Source of the DNA: Pseudomonadota bacterium
Lineage (GTDB): Bacteria > Bdellovibrionota > Bacteriovoracia > Bacteriovoracales > Bacteriovoracaceae
Assembly: GCA_027487515.1 (NCBI GenBank)
Contig: JAIYDL010000023.1
Coordinates: 1 to 64,000 of the forward strand
Length of the DNA stretch: 64,000 nt
Direction: 5' to 3'
In this document: positions 42,019-50,791 of the stretch, piece after piece
Layout of the letters: every line of letters begins with the position of its first letter
Numbering within the stretch: the first letter of the stretch is position 1
Notes under the pieces: model-generated
What the model was told of the DNA's origin: nothing
What the model saw: the letters and a program-made list of their open reading frames with translations, nothing else
Databases searched by the model: none
Translations under genes and position numbers: made by a program

Positions 42019-43335
42019 CTACTTCAACTCAACAAAGGTTCCTTCGTAGAGTTTTGAAGTCTCAGGCTTCGTCGCATTCATCAGCTCACCACCGAGGTTA
42101 AGCGTCGATGAGAGTTTAAGGCTTAGGCGCATGTTCTTTTTCTTAAGCTCTCGCTTCAGGGCGTTCGTGAGGTCAATCGAGAGGGCCGGTTTCCCATCTA
42201 CCTCTCCGAGGTCGACACCCGGAGAAGGGTACGAAGCCACGAGCTCCGCGATCGTCCGGGTCCCAGTCAGGACACCTTTGTGCGAGATCTTCAGATCGAC
42301 TCCACCTCCTGAAGAGATCTGACCATCCAAGACGATCAACAGCTTCTTGGAGGACTCAGCAATAGAGGCCTTGCTGATCGCAGTTGGCAGAGCGATGGGA
42401 AGCATTTCTTTAGAGAGGACCTCAAGGATAATGCGCGACTTAAGTTCAATTGTGTCTTTCGTGTTCGAAGCAATAAACACTTCTTTCTTTTTAAGGACAA
42501 CGAAGACCGTCGGCTCTTTGCCAAGTTTGGCGTCGATGGAGAAGGCCTTAAACTGGGCGTTGGCTTCTTTAATGACAAGCTGGACCGGGAACTCTTCAAC
42601 CAGACCATTGGTCAGCACTTCAACCTGGATTTTGGCCTTGAGGGTCTTTTGAGCTGTGCGATTAACTGTCTCGGTCCGAGTGCAGGCATAGGTCTCTGTG
42701 CGGTACTGGGTCTCCATCCGACAAACCGGAACTGTGTATGGGATGTCTTCGCAATCGTTGCGGCCAGGGACAGTCTCGCAGCGTCGGCGGGAGACCGTAT
42801 CACATTCAGTGTCACTGTATGAAACTTGACGGCAGACCTGCTCTCCCGGGACATCCCGGCAGTCACGGCCGCCACCTACGGTCGTACAATGAGTTCCACC
42901 GCCGACGGTGGTGCAATGCTGGCTACCATCCGGTCGAGTCGTACAAATTTCTCGAGTCGGCCTTTCAACACAAACCTCGCTCGTCGGAATATCCCGACAC
43001 TCGCTGCGGCCAGGGCCTTGCTGGCATTCTTGCCCGTAGCGTGTCACAGGTCGGCAACTCTGCTCCGGTTCATCCCAGCAGCGCTCAGAGGACGGAATCC
43101 AGGAACACTCTTGCCGGTACCGTGTCTCTTGAGTACAGACTTCGCGCTGGCCGTTAGGAACCTGCCGCGTGCACGTGCCTGGGACTTGTACCACTTCGGG
43201 GGTGACGACTGTCACTTTCTTCTCAACGGACAATACCTCGGCGTTCTGGCCATTGAACTGGAACTGGGACTCGAGCTGTGCATTCGTGATTGAAGGCACA
43301 AGCATGAGGATGAATAACGCTATTCTGCTGATCAT
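42019..43335 (-). CDS. Secreted Cys-ladder protein, copy B
   Basis: A 438-residue tandem paralogue of the copy A product, same length with no indel and roughly 87% identity by eye. Signal peptide 1-19, the 18-cysteine ladder region and the beta-rich C-terminal part are all kept. Differences concentrate in the ladder between cysteines (for example RQ to SE, SH to QQ), while every cysteine is conserved. The C-terminal half is nearly unchanged, including its last 19 residues. This pattern suggests purifying selection on the fold, with freer variation in ladder side chains. Both copies keep ribosome site and terminator, so both are probably expressed. Confidence 0.82.
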   Translation of the reverse strand: MISRIALFILMLVPSITNAQLESQFQFNGQNAEVLSVEKKVTVVTPEVVQVPGTCTRQVPNGQREVCTQETRYRQECSWIPSSERCWDEPEQSCRPVTRYGQECQQGPGRSECRDIPTSEVCVERPTREICTTRPDGSQHCTTVGGGTHCTTVGGGRDCRDVPGEQVCRQVSYSDTECDTVSRRRCETVPGRNDCEDIPYTVPVCRMETQYRTETYACTRTETVNRTAQKTLKAKIQVEVLTNGLVEEFPVQLVIKEANAQFKAFSIDAKLGKEPTVFVVLKKKEVFIASNTKDTIELKSRIILEVLSKEMLPIALPTAISKASIAESSKKLLIVLDGQISSGGGVDLKISHKGVLTGTRTIAELVASYPSPGVDLGEVDGKPALSIDLTNALKRELKKKNMRLSLKLSSTLNLGGELMNATKPETSKLYEGTFVELK

Positions 43336-43510
43336 TCTGACACTCCTTGTGTATTACTTGAGCAAACCAGTTGCAAAAATCTGACCAAACTGTGTGTAAA
43401 AAAATCCCAGCGCTTGACGCGAGACGCATTGATCCCAGGGTCAGAATGGGTTTGACGAGGCCGTGGGATGCCTGGTGCAATAAGGTTCCACCCCTTAAGG
43501 AGTCACTTCC

Positions 43511-43957
43511 ATGCGCTTGATCGCTTCCGCTCTCTTTCTCTTCTCTTGGACGGTCTCTGCTTGCCCGAACCTTTCCGGAACCTACGCACTTTGCCAGTCA
43601 AGTGAGGGGCGTACGCGGGATTACGTGGTCACGCAAAAGATCATCAACCGGGCGACCGTGTATACGATGACCGGAACGAGTCTTGAAAACGAAGACCGCA
43701 CGACGGAGACCATCCGCGCCGATGGAAAAGTTGTGGTCGAAAGCGGTGTCGATCCCGAAACAGGAATGAAGTGGCGGCAGGAAAAGACTGGATGGTGCGA
43801 GGGAAATAGTCTCCGGATCAGGCTGCGGAGCCTCTTCGATAACGAGGTCATCGCCAGCATCGACTCCACCGTCTCCCGAACCGGGGCACGCCTCGTTACG
43901 GTGACGACGGGAACCGTGCTCGACGAACCCGTAAACACCGAGAGCGTCTGCGAGTAA
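43511..43957 (+). CDS. Secreted protein of unknown function
   Basis: A 148-residue protein with signal peptide MRLIASALFLFSWTVSA. Four mature cysteines (CPNLSGTYALC near the start, one in the middle, CE at the end) suggest two disulfides, and the rest looks like a small beta-barrel or lipocalin-like sheet (LSGTYALC opening). AAGGAG precedes the ATG. It lies directly downstream of the duplicated region, divergent from copy B. No family is assigned. Confidence 0.7.
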   Translation: MRLIASALFLFSWTVSACPNLSGTYALCQSSEGRTRDYVVTQKIINRATVYTMTGTSLENEDRTTETIRADGKVVVESGVDPETGMKWRQEKTGWCEGNSLRIRLRSLFDNEVIASIDSTVSRTGARLVTVTTGTVLDEPVNTESVCE

Positions 43958-43984
43958 ACGCCCACGCCCCTGGCCGCTTCCTTC

Positions 43985-44329
43985 TTAGATCGAGTTACAG
44001 ACGAGATCCGCCGCAATCGCATTCACGGCGTCGATCAGGTGGCCTTCGAGCTTCGCGTCCGAGCTGCAGGTTTTGAGAACAACTTGGTAGCCTAGGGCAC
44101 TTCCGTCGAGGCGCGTCTGTCGGCCAAAATGCCCGCAGCGCACACGGGACTTCTCGAGTGGGATTTCGAGTTCACGGTTGATGATGAGCATGTCTTCTTC
44201 GATGCGAATGGTATCGACTCCGGACATCTTAAAGTCCTTGAAGCGACAACTCAACGGGCCTCCCCAGGCCTCGGCCGGGAGTGCTGTGACGATCACAAAT
44301 AAGAGCGCAGCAGAGAGTAGCTTTGTCAT
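43985..44329 (-). CDS. Small secreted protein of unknown function
   Basis: A 114-residue protein. The start at 44329 is chosen because GAGGAGGAA lies just upstream and a proper signal peptide then follows (MTKLLSAALLFVIVTALPAEA). The mature part has four cysteines and alternating strands. It converges with the gene ending at 43957. No domain is recognised. Confidence 0.62.
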   Translation of the reverse strand: MTKLLSAALLFVIVTALPAEAWGGPLSCRFKDFKMSGVDTIRIEEDMLIINRELEIPLEKSRVRCGHFGRQTRLDGSALGYQVVLKTCSSDAKLEGHLIDAVNAIAADLVCNSI

Positions 44330-44399
44330 TCCGTTCCTCCTCATAAAGACGGGAATGTCTAAGAAGTAGCACAGTGAATTTGCTTCCGGAATTAGTGCT

Positions 44400-44442
44400 T
44401 TTTGGCCCCAGTGCTTTTGAAGTTGGTTACATTTTGGCCCCA
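44400..44442. repeat. Direct repeat TTTTGGCCCCA
   Basis: Two identical 11-bp copies, 44400-44410 and 44432-44442, are 32 bp apart (three helical turns) in the 131-bp divergent gap before the SprT-like gene. The spacing suits cooperative binding by a regulator on one face of the DNA. Confidence 0.35.
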
Positions 44443-44460
44443 TGAAGCTAGGATCACGGC

Positions 44461-45552
44461 ATGCTCATCTACGATGAAACCACACTTGCGTTCAGTCAAA
44501 AAGCCGAAGCCCTCGTCCGGGAAATCCTCCGCTCCTGCGGGATCACCGTCCGCACGAGTCGCTTCGAATTCAATCGCTACCTCTACCCGATCCACGTGGT
44601 GATCTTCGACGGCGCGGAACTAGGCCACTTCAACGCTCCCTACTTTCAGTTGGGCCTTAACCGCAAGCTCATCTACCTGGCCAAAGACAGCGTCGTCCGC
44701 GATATCCTAAAGCACGAGCTCGCCCACTACCTCACCTCCATCCTTCATCCGGACGCGAGGCCCCACGGCCCCGAGTTCCATGGGGTCTGCGAGCGCTACG
44801 GGTTCCCGAAAGAGGTCGCTGCGGCGACCATGGACCTTGCCGCGAGCAACCTCTCAAAAGAAGGAGACCTCCAATCCGAACGAATCCTCGAGAAGGTAAA
44901 AAAACTCCTCTCTCTGGCCCAGAGTTCAAACGCTCACGAAGCGGAGCTCGCCACGGTCCGGGCCAACGACCTCCTCCTCCGCCATAACCTCGAGTACCTC
45001 GGAAACCGAGATGCCTCGGCGCCGATCTACCTCGACCGACTCCTCCAGCGCCGGAGAAAAGATACTAAAATCGCGGCCATTTCCTCGATCCTAAAGCACT
45101 TCATCGTGAGATCTGTGATCAGCCAAGGAAGAGACGTCTGCTGCCTTGAAGTCTCCGGTTCACTCACCAACGTCAAACTCGCGGGGTATGTGGCATCTTT
45201 CCTTGACCGGGAGTTTGAGCACCTGTGGCACGAAGCTCAGTCACTCGAGGGCCTCCGAGGTCTTCAGGCCAAGAACTCATTCTTCTTGGGGGTTGCCGAA
45301 GGCTACGACCAGAAGATGCGAAGCATGAAGGAGGCCTACTCGAAGGATGATCAAAAGTCCCTCGTTCTGGCGGAGGAGACCCTCGAGCGGGCGACCGGCA
45401 TCATCTACCGAAGGCTTTCGCATTCTCGCTCAGGCCACCGGACGGATTCCGAGGCCAGACGCCTGGGCGAGGCCCGGGGTCGAACACTGTCTATCCGAAG
45501 TGCCGTTGAAGGAAAGAGCACGGGCCTTTCCCTCCCGAATCCAAGAAGCTAA
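44461..45552 (+). CDS. SprT-like metallopeptidase/DUF2786 protein
   Basis: A 363-residue cytoplasmic protein. The N-terminal part has a zinc-peptidase motif HELAH (85-89) followed by HGPEFH, as in SprT-like proteins. Residues about 140-180 match the DUF2786 helix (ILEKVKKLLSLAQSSNAHEAELATVRANDLLLRHNL), with a DUF7168-like helical region after it. Proteins combining these domains are often found near phage or DNA-repair genes, but here the neighbours are ordinary. The C-terminal tail is basic and Ser-rich. The substrate is unknown. Confidence 0.78.
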   Translation: MLIYDETTLAFSQKAEALVREILRSCGITVRTSRFEFNRYLYPIHVVIFDGAELGHFNAPYFQLGLNRKLIYLAKDSVVRDILKHELAHYLTSILHPDARPHGPEFHGVCERYGFPKEVAAATMDLAASNLSKEGDLQSERILEKVKKLLSLAQSSNAHEAELATVRANDLLLRHNLEYLGNRDASAPIYLDRLLQRRRKDTKIAAISSILKHFIVRSVISQGRDVCCLEVSGSLTNVKLAGYVASFLDREFEHLWHEAQSLEGLRGLQAKNSFFLGVAEGYDQKMRSMKEAYSKDDQKSLVLAEETLERATGIIYRRLSHSRSGHRTDSEARRLGEARGRTLSIRSAVEGKSTGLSLPNPRS

Positions 45553-45585
45553 GGTTTTTTAGATTTTAAAAAAAGGATCTTCACC

Positions 45586-45972
45586 ATGACTTTAAATCCC
45601 GAGGCCCGCCGCTACCTCCTCACGGGTTCACTGCTCCTCGCCTTCGCCGTTCTGATCGGGGCCTTCGGGGCCCATGGCCTCAAGGCCATGGTCACTCCGG
45701 AGAAACTCGTGACGTTCGAAACCGGAGTGCGCTACCACTTCTACCACGCCTTTGGGATCCTCTTCCTAGGGCTCCTTCGTCAGGCGACTCCGGCGCTGAA
45801 GCTCTCGCTCCCCTACCTCGGCTTTCTGCTCGGTATCCTGCTCTTCTCTGGCAACTGCTACTTGTACGTGGTCACGGGTCTGAAAGTGTTCGCGATCATC
45901 GTTCCCGTAGGAGGTCTTCTCTTCCTTGCTGGGTGGGCAGGAGTTGTCTTGAAACTCCTAAAACTTCGGTAG
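45586..45972 (+). CDS. DUF423 family membrane protein
   Basis: A 128-residue protein with four transmembrane helices. The family signature AFGAHGLKAM, followed by FETGVRYHFYHAFGILFLG and FSGNCYLYVVTG, is clear. The YgdD/DUF423 family is widespread with no firm biochemical role. AAAAGGA precedes the ATG. Its last 15 bp overlap the opposing lipoprotein gene. Confidence 0.9.
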   Translation: MTLNPEARRYLLTGSLLLAFAVLIGAFGAHGLKAMVTPEKLVTFETGVRYHFYHAFGILFLGLLRQATPALKLSLPYLGFLLGILLFSGNCYLYVVTGLKVFAIIVPVGGLLFLAGWAGVVLKLLKLR

Positions 45973-47103
45973 CCCAAACCCGCAGTGCTGGCGAAGGTAG
46001 AGTTCGAACTCTTCGTCGGTAGGAAACTTAAACTCGATCGGCGTCACGTCCAGCGGCTCCCAGAAGTCGCGCTTCGGTCGCCGGCACCGCTGCCCCGTGG
46101 TGCCGTTAATGATCAGGACATCCACCGAGCCCTTAAGCCCGTGCTCCAGATCGATCTTCAGAGTTTCAAACTGCCCTGTCTGCGGAGTCTGGCCTCGTGC
46201 ATTCACTCTGAGGATGACCCCGCGGCCCGAGTACTTGATGTCCGCGTACTGCCGCTTGAAGCGATCATTCGACACGTCCACCGGACCTTCGGTGAGGACG
46301 CCGCTCACGATTTCTTTGGAATCTTTCCGGAAACTAAACTTCTCCCCGGTCGGAAGGGTCACGTCGATGGTGCCGGAGAGCTGCTCCACAAGCGGAACAT
46401 GGACTCTCGGAAAGAACATGAAGATCGAGTGCATCGTGTGAGAGACCGTACCGTTGGGAGAATCATCCACGCTCATGGCAAGGTTCTGCCGGGCCTGTTC
46501 GAGGTAATCGAAACTAAAGAACCGCTGCGAACTCGGGTTCACCGTTGCGTTCACGATCCGGTTGTCGCCGAGGTTTTCAAAGGAAAAGCTCTCCGTGACG
46601 TTCTCGGGGGAAGCACTGCCGCGGCCCACGCTCACCTCACCCACGCTCCGGAACTGAAAGTACTCGTGGTTCAAAGGAGCGAGAGAATCTTTAAGAGGTG
46701 AAGTCGTGGTCTCGAGGACGATCTCGGGCCCTAAGACCCGCTCTTTCCAGTCGACGCGCATGCGGATGCTTCGGCTTTTCACCCGGGGTTTTAACTCTGT
46801 CTTGTAGACCCCTTGTTGCAGCACGAAGGGTTTCGCCTCGACGTCCTCGCTCGTCGAGAGCGTCAGGTCTTTGGGGTCGACGTTGGTGATCAGGGCCCCG
46901 GCCGAGTCGAAGAGTTTTACGATCAAGAACGTGGAGTCCATCCCCGTGGCGATCACTCGGGGGTCCTTAAGTTCTCCTTCGATCCGTGCCACGACCGGGT
47001 CATCCGTCACGGCCGCAAGGTAGCGCTTCGAGGACGAATGTTTGTACCTCAGAGGACCTTGAGTCGAGCAACTACATATAAGAAGAAAGACCAACCATCG
47101 CAT
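45958..47103 (-). CDS. Putative lipoprotein of unknown function
   Basis: A 381-residue protein with a very short signal peptide and lipobox LLICSC (Cys12). The mature part looks like two or three beta-sandwich domains (repeated long strands, a possible Ig-like first domain around residues 45-130), with two or three cysteines near the C-terminus. No enzymatic motif is seen. It is surface- or periplasm-anchored by inference. Its 3' end overlaps DUF423 by 15 bp. Confidence 0.65.
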   Translation of the reverse strand: MRWLVFLLICSCSTQGPLRYKHSSSKRYLAAVTDDPVVARIEGELKDPRVIATGMDSTFLIVKLFDSAGALITNVDPKDLTLSTSEDVEAKPFVLQQGVYKTELKPRVKSRSIRMRVDWKERVLGPEIVLETTTSPLKDSLAPLNHEYFQFRSVGEVSVGRGSASPENVTESFSFENLGDNRIVNATVNPSSQRFFSFDYLEQARQNLAMSVDDSPNGTVSHTMHSIFMFFPRVHVPLVEQLSGTIDVTLPTGEKFSFRKDSKEIVSGVLTEGPVDVSNDRFKRQYADIKYSGRGVILRVNARGQTPQTGQFETLKIDLEHGLKGSVDVLIINGTTGQRCRRPKRDFWEPLDVTPIEFKFPTDEEFELYLRQHCGFGLPKF

Positions 47104-47135
47104 GGCCCACGTATCGGTTGATCAGGTAATAAAGC

Positions 47136-47837
47136 TTAAACGAATCTCGCCTCGGCCCCGTAGACCCACTTGTGCTGCTGGCCGATCACCCGGAACGGGA
47201 GTCCAAAGTTCTCATTCAGCTTCACAACCATTTGAAACCTATTCATCGGGAAGGGTTCCCCGGGTTCGAAACAGGGGGTTAAGCACCACGGAGGGACCGC
47301 CACCCCTGACGCCTTCACGAAGTGGAGAGCATCGAAGGTCGCTTCGAAATCTTTTTTGTCGGATATGACGGCTTTCACCTGGGACTTAGGGCCATAGGAT
47401 TGGATGAACTTCAGGAGGAGGTCCTTGGAGGCCTTCACCGTTGTGGAGGGAGTCTTGTAGTCATAAGAAATGAAATCCACGAGATCGAACACCTCCGGCA
47501 CAAGCCGGGTCCCAGCGGCCTCGATGTTCACATAGTAGTTTCGGCGTTTGAGTTCAGTTAAAAGCTCGATCAAAGACGGAATGTGGGACGGGTGGAGGGG
47601 ATCACCGCCGGTGACGGAGATGCGTTTGATCACATCCTGGGAGAGCGTTTCGATCTCCTCCATGACTTCATCGAGGGAACGGGTGAAGGCCGGGTCAAAG
47701 TCCCAGGTTTCCTTTGTGTCGCAGTTCACGCAACCGACGTGACACCCCTGAAAACGCACGAAGATCTGGGGAATTCCAATGTGAATTCCTTCGCCTTCAG
47801 TTGCCCGGTAGATAGAGTTAATCAATAGGGTCGTCAT
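47136..47837 (-). CDS. queE: 7-carboxy-7-deazaguanine synthase (QueE)
   Basis: A 233-residue radical SAM enzyme. The cluster-binding CHVGCVNC motif (Cys32, Cys36, Cys39, spacing CX3CX2C) and the opening YRATEGEGIHIGIPQIFVRFQGC match QueE, which ring-contracts 6-carboxytetrahydropterin on the path to queuosine. SVTGGDPLHP is the GGE-like SAM-binding motif. The final pathway enzyme, Tgt, is encoded at 60265-61395 in the same window but not in the same operon. Confidence 0.92.
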   Translation of the reverse strand: MTTLLINSIYRATEGEGIHIGIPQIFVRFQGCHVGCVNCDTKETWDFDPAFTRSLDEVMEEIETLSQDVIKRISVTGGDPLHPSHIPSLIELLTELKRRNYYVNIEAAGTRLVPEVFDLVDFISYDYKTPSTTVKASKDLLLKFIQSYGPKSQVKAVISDKKDFEATFDALHFVKASGVAVPPWCLTPCFEPGEPFPMNRFQMVVKLNENFGLPFRVIGQQHKWVYGAEARFV

Positions 47838-47967
47838 AGGGTGCGAAGTCTAACACGCCGGAGGGCTTAAGAAAACCTAGGGTTTCAGCCACTTATCTCT
47901 TTAGTAAATTTTACATTCACGGGCCTTCTCTTTACAATTAAGTCAGGGATTTTCTTAGAATGGACGG

Positions 47968-48855
47968 ATGAAGATGAATCATGCCCGAAAACAGCTGCTA
48001 GCGAGTTTCCTCCTCCTGAGCTTTGTTTCTAGCTGCGGAGATGACATTGCCTCCAGTAGGGCGAATCGCCCACTACCAGGGGGACCGTCCACGCCGGAAG
48101 TTCTGCCACAAGCGAGCGGCCAGCGGAGCCAGATTCCCCGGGAGAAAGGGAGTCCAGTCCTAAGCTACGCCGAAGAAATCCAGAAAACTCTGGCCGGGTC
48201 TCTCCCGGTGAACCTTTACCGATTAGTGCCGGAGCAAGAGAAGGACGACGAGAGCGCGTCTCTTACTGTGCAGAGCTTGGGCCGGCCCCTCGTCGACTGC
48301 GGGGGAGGCACATCCTTCGCAACGATCACCGCCCGGATCGCTGACTGTGTCCAAAAAAATTCAGACCGGGCCACCTGGGATGGAACGCGCTTCGGGGTGG
48401 CGGGCGACGGCAACTGGAACTTGGTGGCCAAGACAGAGGCCGGAGAATTCTGGCTTGATTCCCTCACGAAGCTGATTTGGTCACCGATCCTGACACCGAC
48501 GAACTGGTGCCGGGCCTCGGGGAACGCTCAGGGTATCGGCGCAGGTGCTACCGTCGATTGTCAAACCGGCGCCGGCGGAACGCCGAGCTGCGACGACGGG
48601 GCCCTCGACGTGGTGGGGACAAGCGTGCGCTGGAGGATTCCAACCCGGAACGATTTCCTCCAAGCCGACCTCAATGGCCTTCGCTCAGTCTTAGTCAAAG
48701 AAGCGGACGGAACAGGGCTCTGGACGGGAACGGTTCGGAGCAGTTCGACGGACCGCCGTGAGGCTTGGGTCTATCAATCAAAAGAAGGAATCCTCACGTC
48801 CGATGCCATGACGGCAACGAAACCCCTTCGCTGCATCGGTAGCGGTCCTCTGTAA
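47968..48855 (+). CDS. DUF1566-like lipoprotein
   Basis: A 295-residue protein with signal peptide and lipobox FVSSC, followed by a low-complexity Pro/Ser linker to about residue 60. The C-terminal 130 residues follow the DUF1566 (Lcl-like) pattern: FWLDSLTKLIWSPI, NWCRASGNA, VRWRIPTRNDFLQADLNGLRS, LWTGT, LRCIG. Such domains occur in surface lipoproteins of Gram-negative bacteria, some binding glycans. The stop overlaps the next start by one base (TAATG). Confidence 0.75.
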   Translation: MKMNHARKQLLASFLLLSFVSSCGDDIASSRANRPLPGGPSTPEVLPQASGQRSQIPREKGSPVLSYAEEIQKTLAGSLPVNLYRLVPEQEKDDESASLTVQSLGRPLVDCGGGTSFATITARIADCVQKNSDRATWDGTRFGVAGDGNWNLVAKTEAGEFWLDSLTKLIWSPILTPTNWCRASGNAQGIGAGATVDCQTGAGGTPSCDDGALDVVGTSVRWRIPTRNDFLQADLNGLRSVLVKEADGTGLWTGTVRSSSTDRREAWVYQSKEGILTSDAMTATKPLRCIGSGPL

Positions 48856-49391
48856 TGGACGTCGAGGCAGTTCACAAAAAAATCCTGGATGAACTCCAGC
48901 AGGGCCACCGGGGACTCGTGCGATTGGCGCCCGCGGAAATCGATGAGCTCTGCAGTGAATTGCGGGAGCGCCGGGACCTGGAGCGCGTGCTTTGCATCGT
49001 CGAGCACTCGGCCACCCCGAACTCAAAGTTCGAAGCCGAGCTCCTGAGTTTGTTATCCGCTAAGCTCCCACCCCAGGAGCTCGTGTTTTGCTTAACCGCT
49101 GCCCGGAAGCACATCGTCGAGGCCCGGTTTCAACGGGGTCAGCGCCTCCACTTCGAGTTCCTCGAAGCGCTTAAAGGGCTCCTCTTTCACTCGGATCCGG
49201 AAGTGGTCGAGTGGACCCTTCGTCTGATCGAAGCGTGTGGAAATCAAGGCATATATTTTCTCCGAGAGTTTGATAAGATTAAACCACCCCCGTGGAAGTG
49301 GTTTAACGCTCACCAGAGGGCAGTCCGAGAAATCATCGCCCTCCTTGAACGGAGATGGAGTTCTGTTGAAACATCAAACCCAGGATCCTAA
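48855..49391 (+). CDS. HEAT-like helical protein of unknown function
   Basis: A 178-residue soluble protein of paired helices (LERVLCIVEHSA, FEAELLSLLSAKL, FLEALKGLLFHSDPEVVEWTLRLIEACG), which looks like HEAT/armadillo-type repeats. It starts within the upstream stop codon and is overlapped by the next gene, so it is the middle of a coupled set. No family is assigned. Confidence 0.62.
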   Translation: MDVEAVHKKILDELQQGHRGLVRLAPAEIDELCSELRERRDLERVLCIVEHSATPNSKFEAELLSLLSAKLPPQELVFCLTAARKHIVEARFQRGQRLHFEFLEALKGLLFHSDPEVVEWTLRLIEACGNQGIYFLREFDKIKPPPWKWFNAHQRAVREIIALLERRWSSVETSNPGS

Positions 49392-49707
49392 CCGGGCCCT
49401 CGACCGCATCCTTGAGCTCGAAAACATGGTGGGTCAGCCGAACTTTGACTTGGACCAGCGGGAGGATATTCCGGTGCGAATTCGGGTCGACGAGAGCGTT
49501 GGTCCGGCCCTGTTTAAACCCGACCCTCTTCTTCCCGGAGGCTACCTCGCAAACTCCCTCACAGTCCGGGCCATGCGCCCAGACATCTTCGTCCTCGGCG
49601 ACTCTCTCGACGACCTCGCCGCCCCCTATGCCTGCGCCTGCGGCCAGGAATTAGACATCCAGTTTTGGAAGCTCTGCCCGCACTGCGGCCGGGGCCTAAA
49701 ACCCTAG
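49366..49707 (+). CDS. Zinc-ribbon protein with likely TTG start
   Basis: A 113-residue protein. The TTG at 49366 has GGAG 6 nt upstream and puts the start 26 bp inside the preceding gene; an ATG at 49426 would lose the conserved-looking first 20 residues. The C-terminus carries a zinc ribbon, CACG and CPHCG, with ligands near residues 89-107. The middle is acidic with no motif. Coupling to the HEAT-like gene suggests a joint role that cannot be named. Confidence 0.58.
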   Translation: MKHQTQDPNRALDRILELENMVGQPNFDLDQREDIPVRIRVDESVGPALFKPDPLLPGGYLANSLTVRAMRPDIFVLGDSLDDLAAPYACACGQELDIQFWKLCPHCGRGLKP

Positions 49708-49727
49708 CAAGAAGTGGATTCCTGCCT

Positions 49728-49756
49728 TTGACTCTCCGGTGATTAGAGTTCAAAAT
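49728..49756 (+). promoter_or_regulatory. Candidate promoter, possibly leaderless transcript
   Basis: TTGACT (49728-49733), a 17-nt spacer and CAAAAT (49751-49756) end 7 nt before the ATG at 49763. No ribosome site precedes that ATG, so transcription may start at or near the start codon. Confidence 0.4.
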
Positions 49757-49762
49757 GATCCT

Positions 49763-50791
49763 ATGATCATGGTGCAACGGTTCCACTCAATTCACGAGAT
49801 CGATCCGGAATTCATCCCTAACATCGAGGTCCTTCTTCAGGAGGACATCGCGAGCTTTGACATCCTGGTGGAGCGCCATGACAGTGCTCCCACGGGCCAC
49901 GCCTTCACCTATTTTCTTTTCTTCGGTCCCACACAAAATACACCCATCGGGTTCGCGCAACTCTGCCTAAGACCCACTCCTTCGGACCAACTCCGGGCCT
50001 GGTACAAGAAGCTGGCCTTCTGGGAAAAGGCCCACCTGAGTTGGAAGCAGCTCTCCTGGAAAATCGGAGACGGGAGCGCTGGAGTCTGTGCCTTCGATCC
50101 AAAGTATTTTCGAAGCGGAAAGGACAAGATCCAAGAACTCGTCCGCGAGTACGAAGAGCGCCCGGAAGTTGTCTCCCAGGAAGTCAACAGCATCAAGGGG
50201 CTCCAGGAGTTCTCGAGCACGTGGACACCCGAGCACACTCACACCAGCGAGGCCTACGTCCTCGAGGGACTGAGTAAAGCTTCCAAAACCTACCAGGACT
50301 ACTTGACGGGGCTTGCGACTCAGGTCCGAGAGGATATCCGAAAGGGCTGGAAGGAGCTCCACGTGAAGGGGCAGATCAGTCTCGGTGACTACCAGTCCCC
50401 CGCTGACGTTCCGAAATCTCTCCCCATACCGGTGGCCCAGCTCGAGGCCTGGACCCGGTGGGGTGCGCAGGTCCTGACGTTTGAAAGAGAGGGCATGATC
50501 CTCGGGTGTCTCCTGGTTCTTCGAGGGAAGAATGGGAATGTCTTCTTCGAGCCGTTCCCGTTCGAGCCCGTGGGAGAATCTCTCGTGAGTGACGAGCTCT
50601 ACACTCAGTACGCGATCCTTAAATTCTTCGAGATGCCCGAGGCGCGCCGCTGCCACCTGATGAAGTTCGGCTCGAAGCTTGTCTTCGAGGATAAAGAGGA
50701 CCTTAAGTTTTTCCTCTCCCAGGGCTTTCAACAAAAGACCGTCGTGCGCCATTTTCAGTCCCGCTTGCGGGAACTGAACCGACCCCTATGA
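49763..50791 (+). CDS. Large protein of unknown function, possible acetyltransferase fold
   Basis: A 342-residue soluble protein. Segments such as TPIGFAQLCLR near residue 60 and GMILGCLLVLRGKNGNVFFEPF near 245, with FEMPEARRCHLMKFGSKLVFEDKEDLKFFLSQGF near the end, look like two degenerate GNAT halves, but no clear acetyl-CoA loop is present. A GTG at 49739 could add eight residues. It overlaps the truncated-haemoglobin gene by four bases, so the two are translationally coupled. Confidence 0.6.
   Translation: MIMVQRFHSIHEIDPEFIPNIEVLLQEDIASFDILVERHDSAPTGHAFTYFLFFGPTQNTPIGFAQLCLRPTPSDQLRAWYKKLAFWEKAHLSWKQLSWKIGDGSAGVCAFDPKYFRSGKDKIQELVREYEERPEVVSQEVNSIKGLQEFSSTWTPEHTHTSEAYVLEGLSKASKTYQDYLTGLATQVREDIRKGWKELHVKGQISLGDYQSPADVPKSLPIPVAQLEAWTRWGAQVLTFEREGMILGCLLVLRGKNGNVFFEPFPFEPVGESLVSDELYTQYAILKFFEMPEARRCHLMKFGSKLVFEDKEDLKFFLSQGFQQKTVVRHFQSRLRELNRPL

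Larger units (their letters stand above)
41926..43450. repeat. Tandem duplication, copy B
   Basis: The second copy of the 1,654-bp-period unit described at 40272-41796. It contains the phoD tail remnant, terminator, Cys-ladder gene B and its upstream region. Similarity ends near 43450, upstream of the secreted-protein gene at 43511. Confidence 0.9.

Noticed and set aside
40365..43335. The repeated Cys units as a CRISPR array or mobile element
   Set aside because: The repeats are coding, degenerate at DNA level, and lie in a simple gene duplication; no transposase, terminal inverted repeats or cas genes are present.
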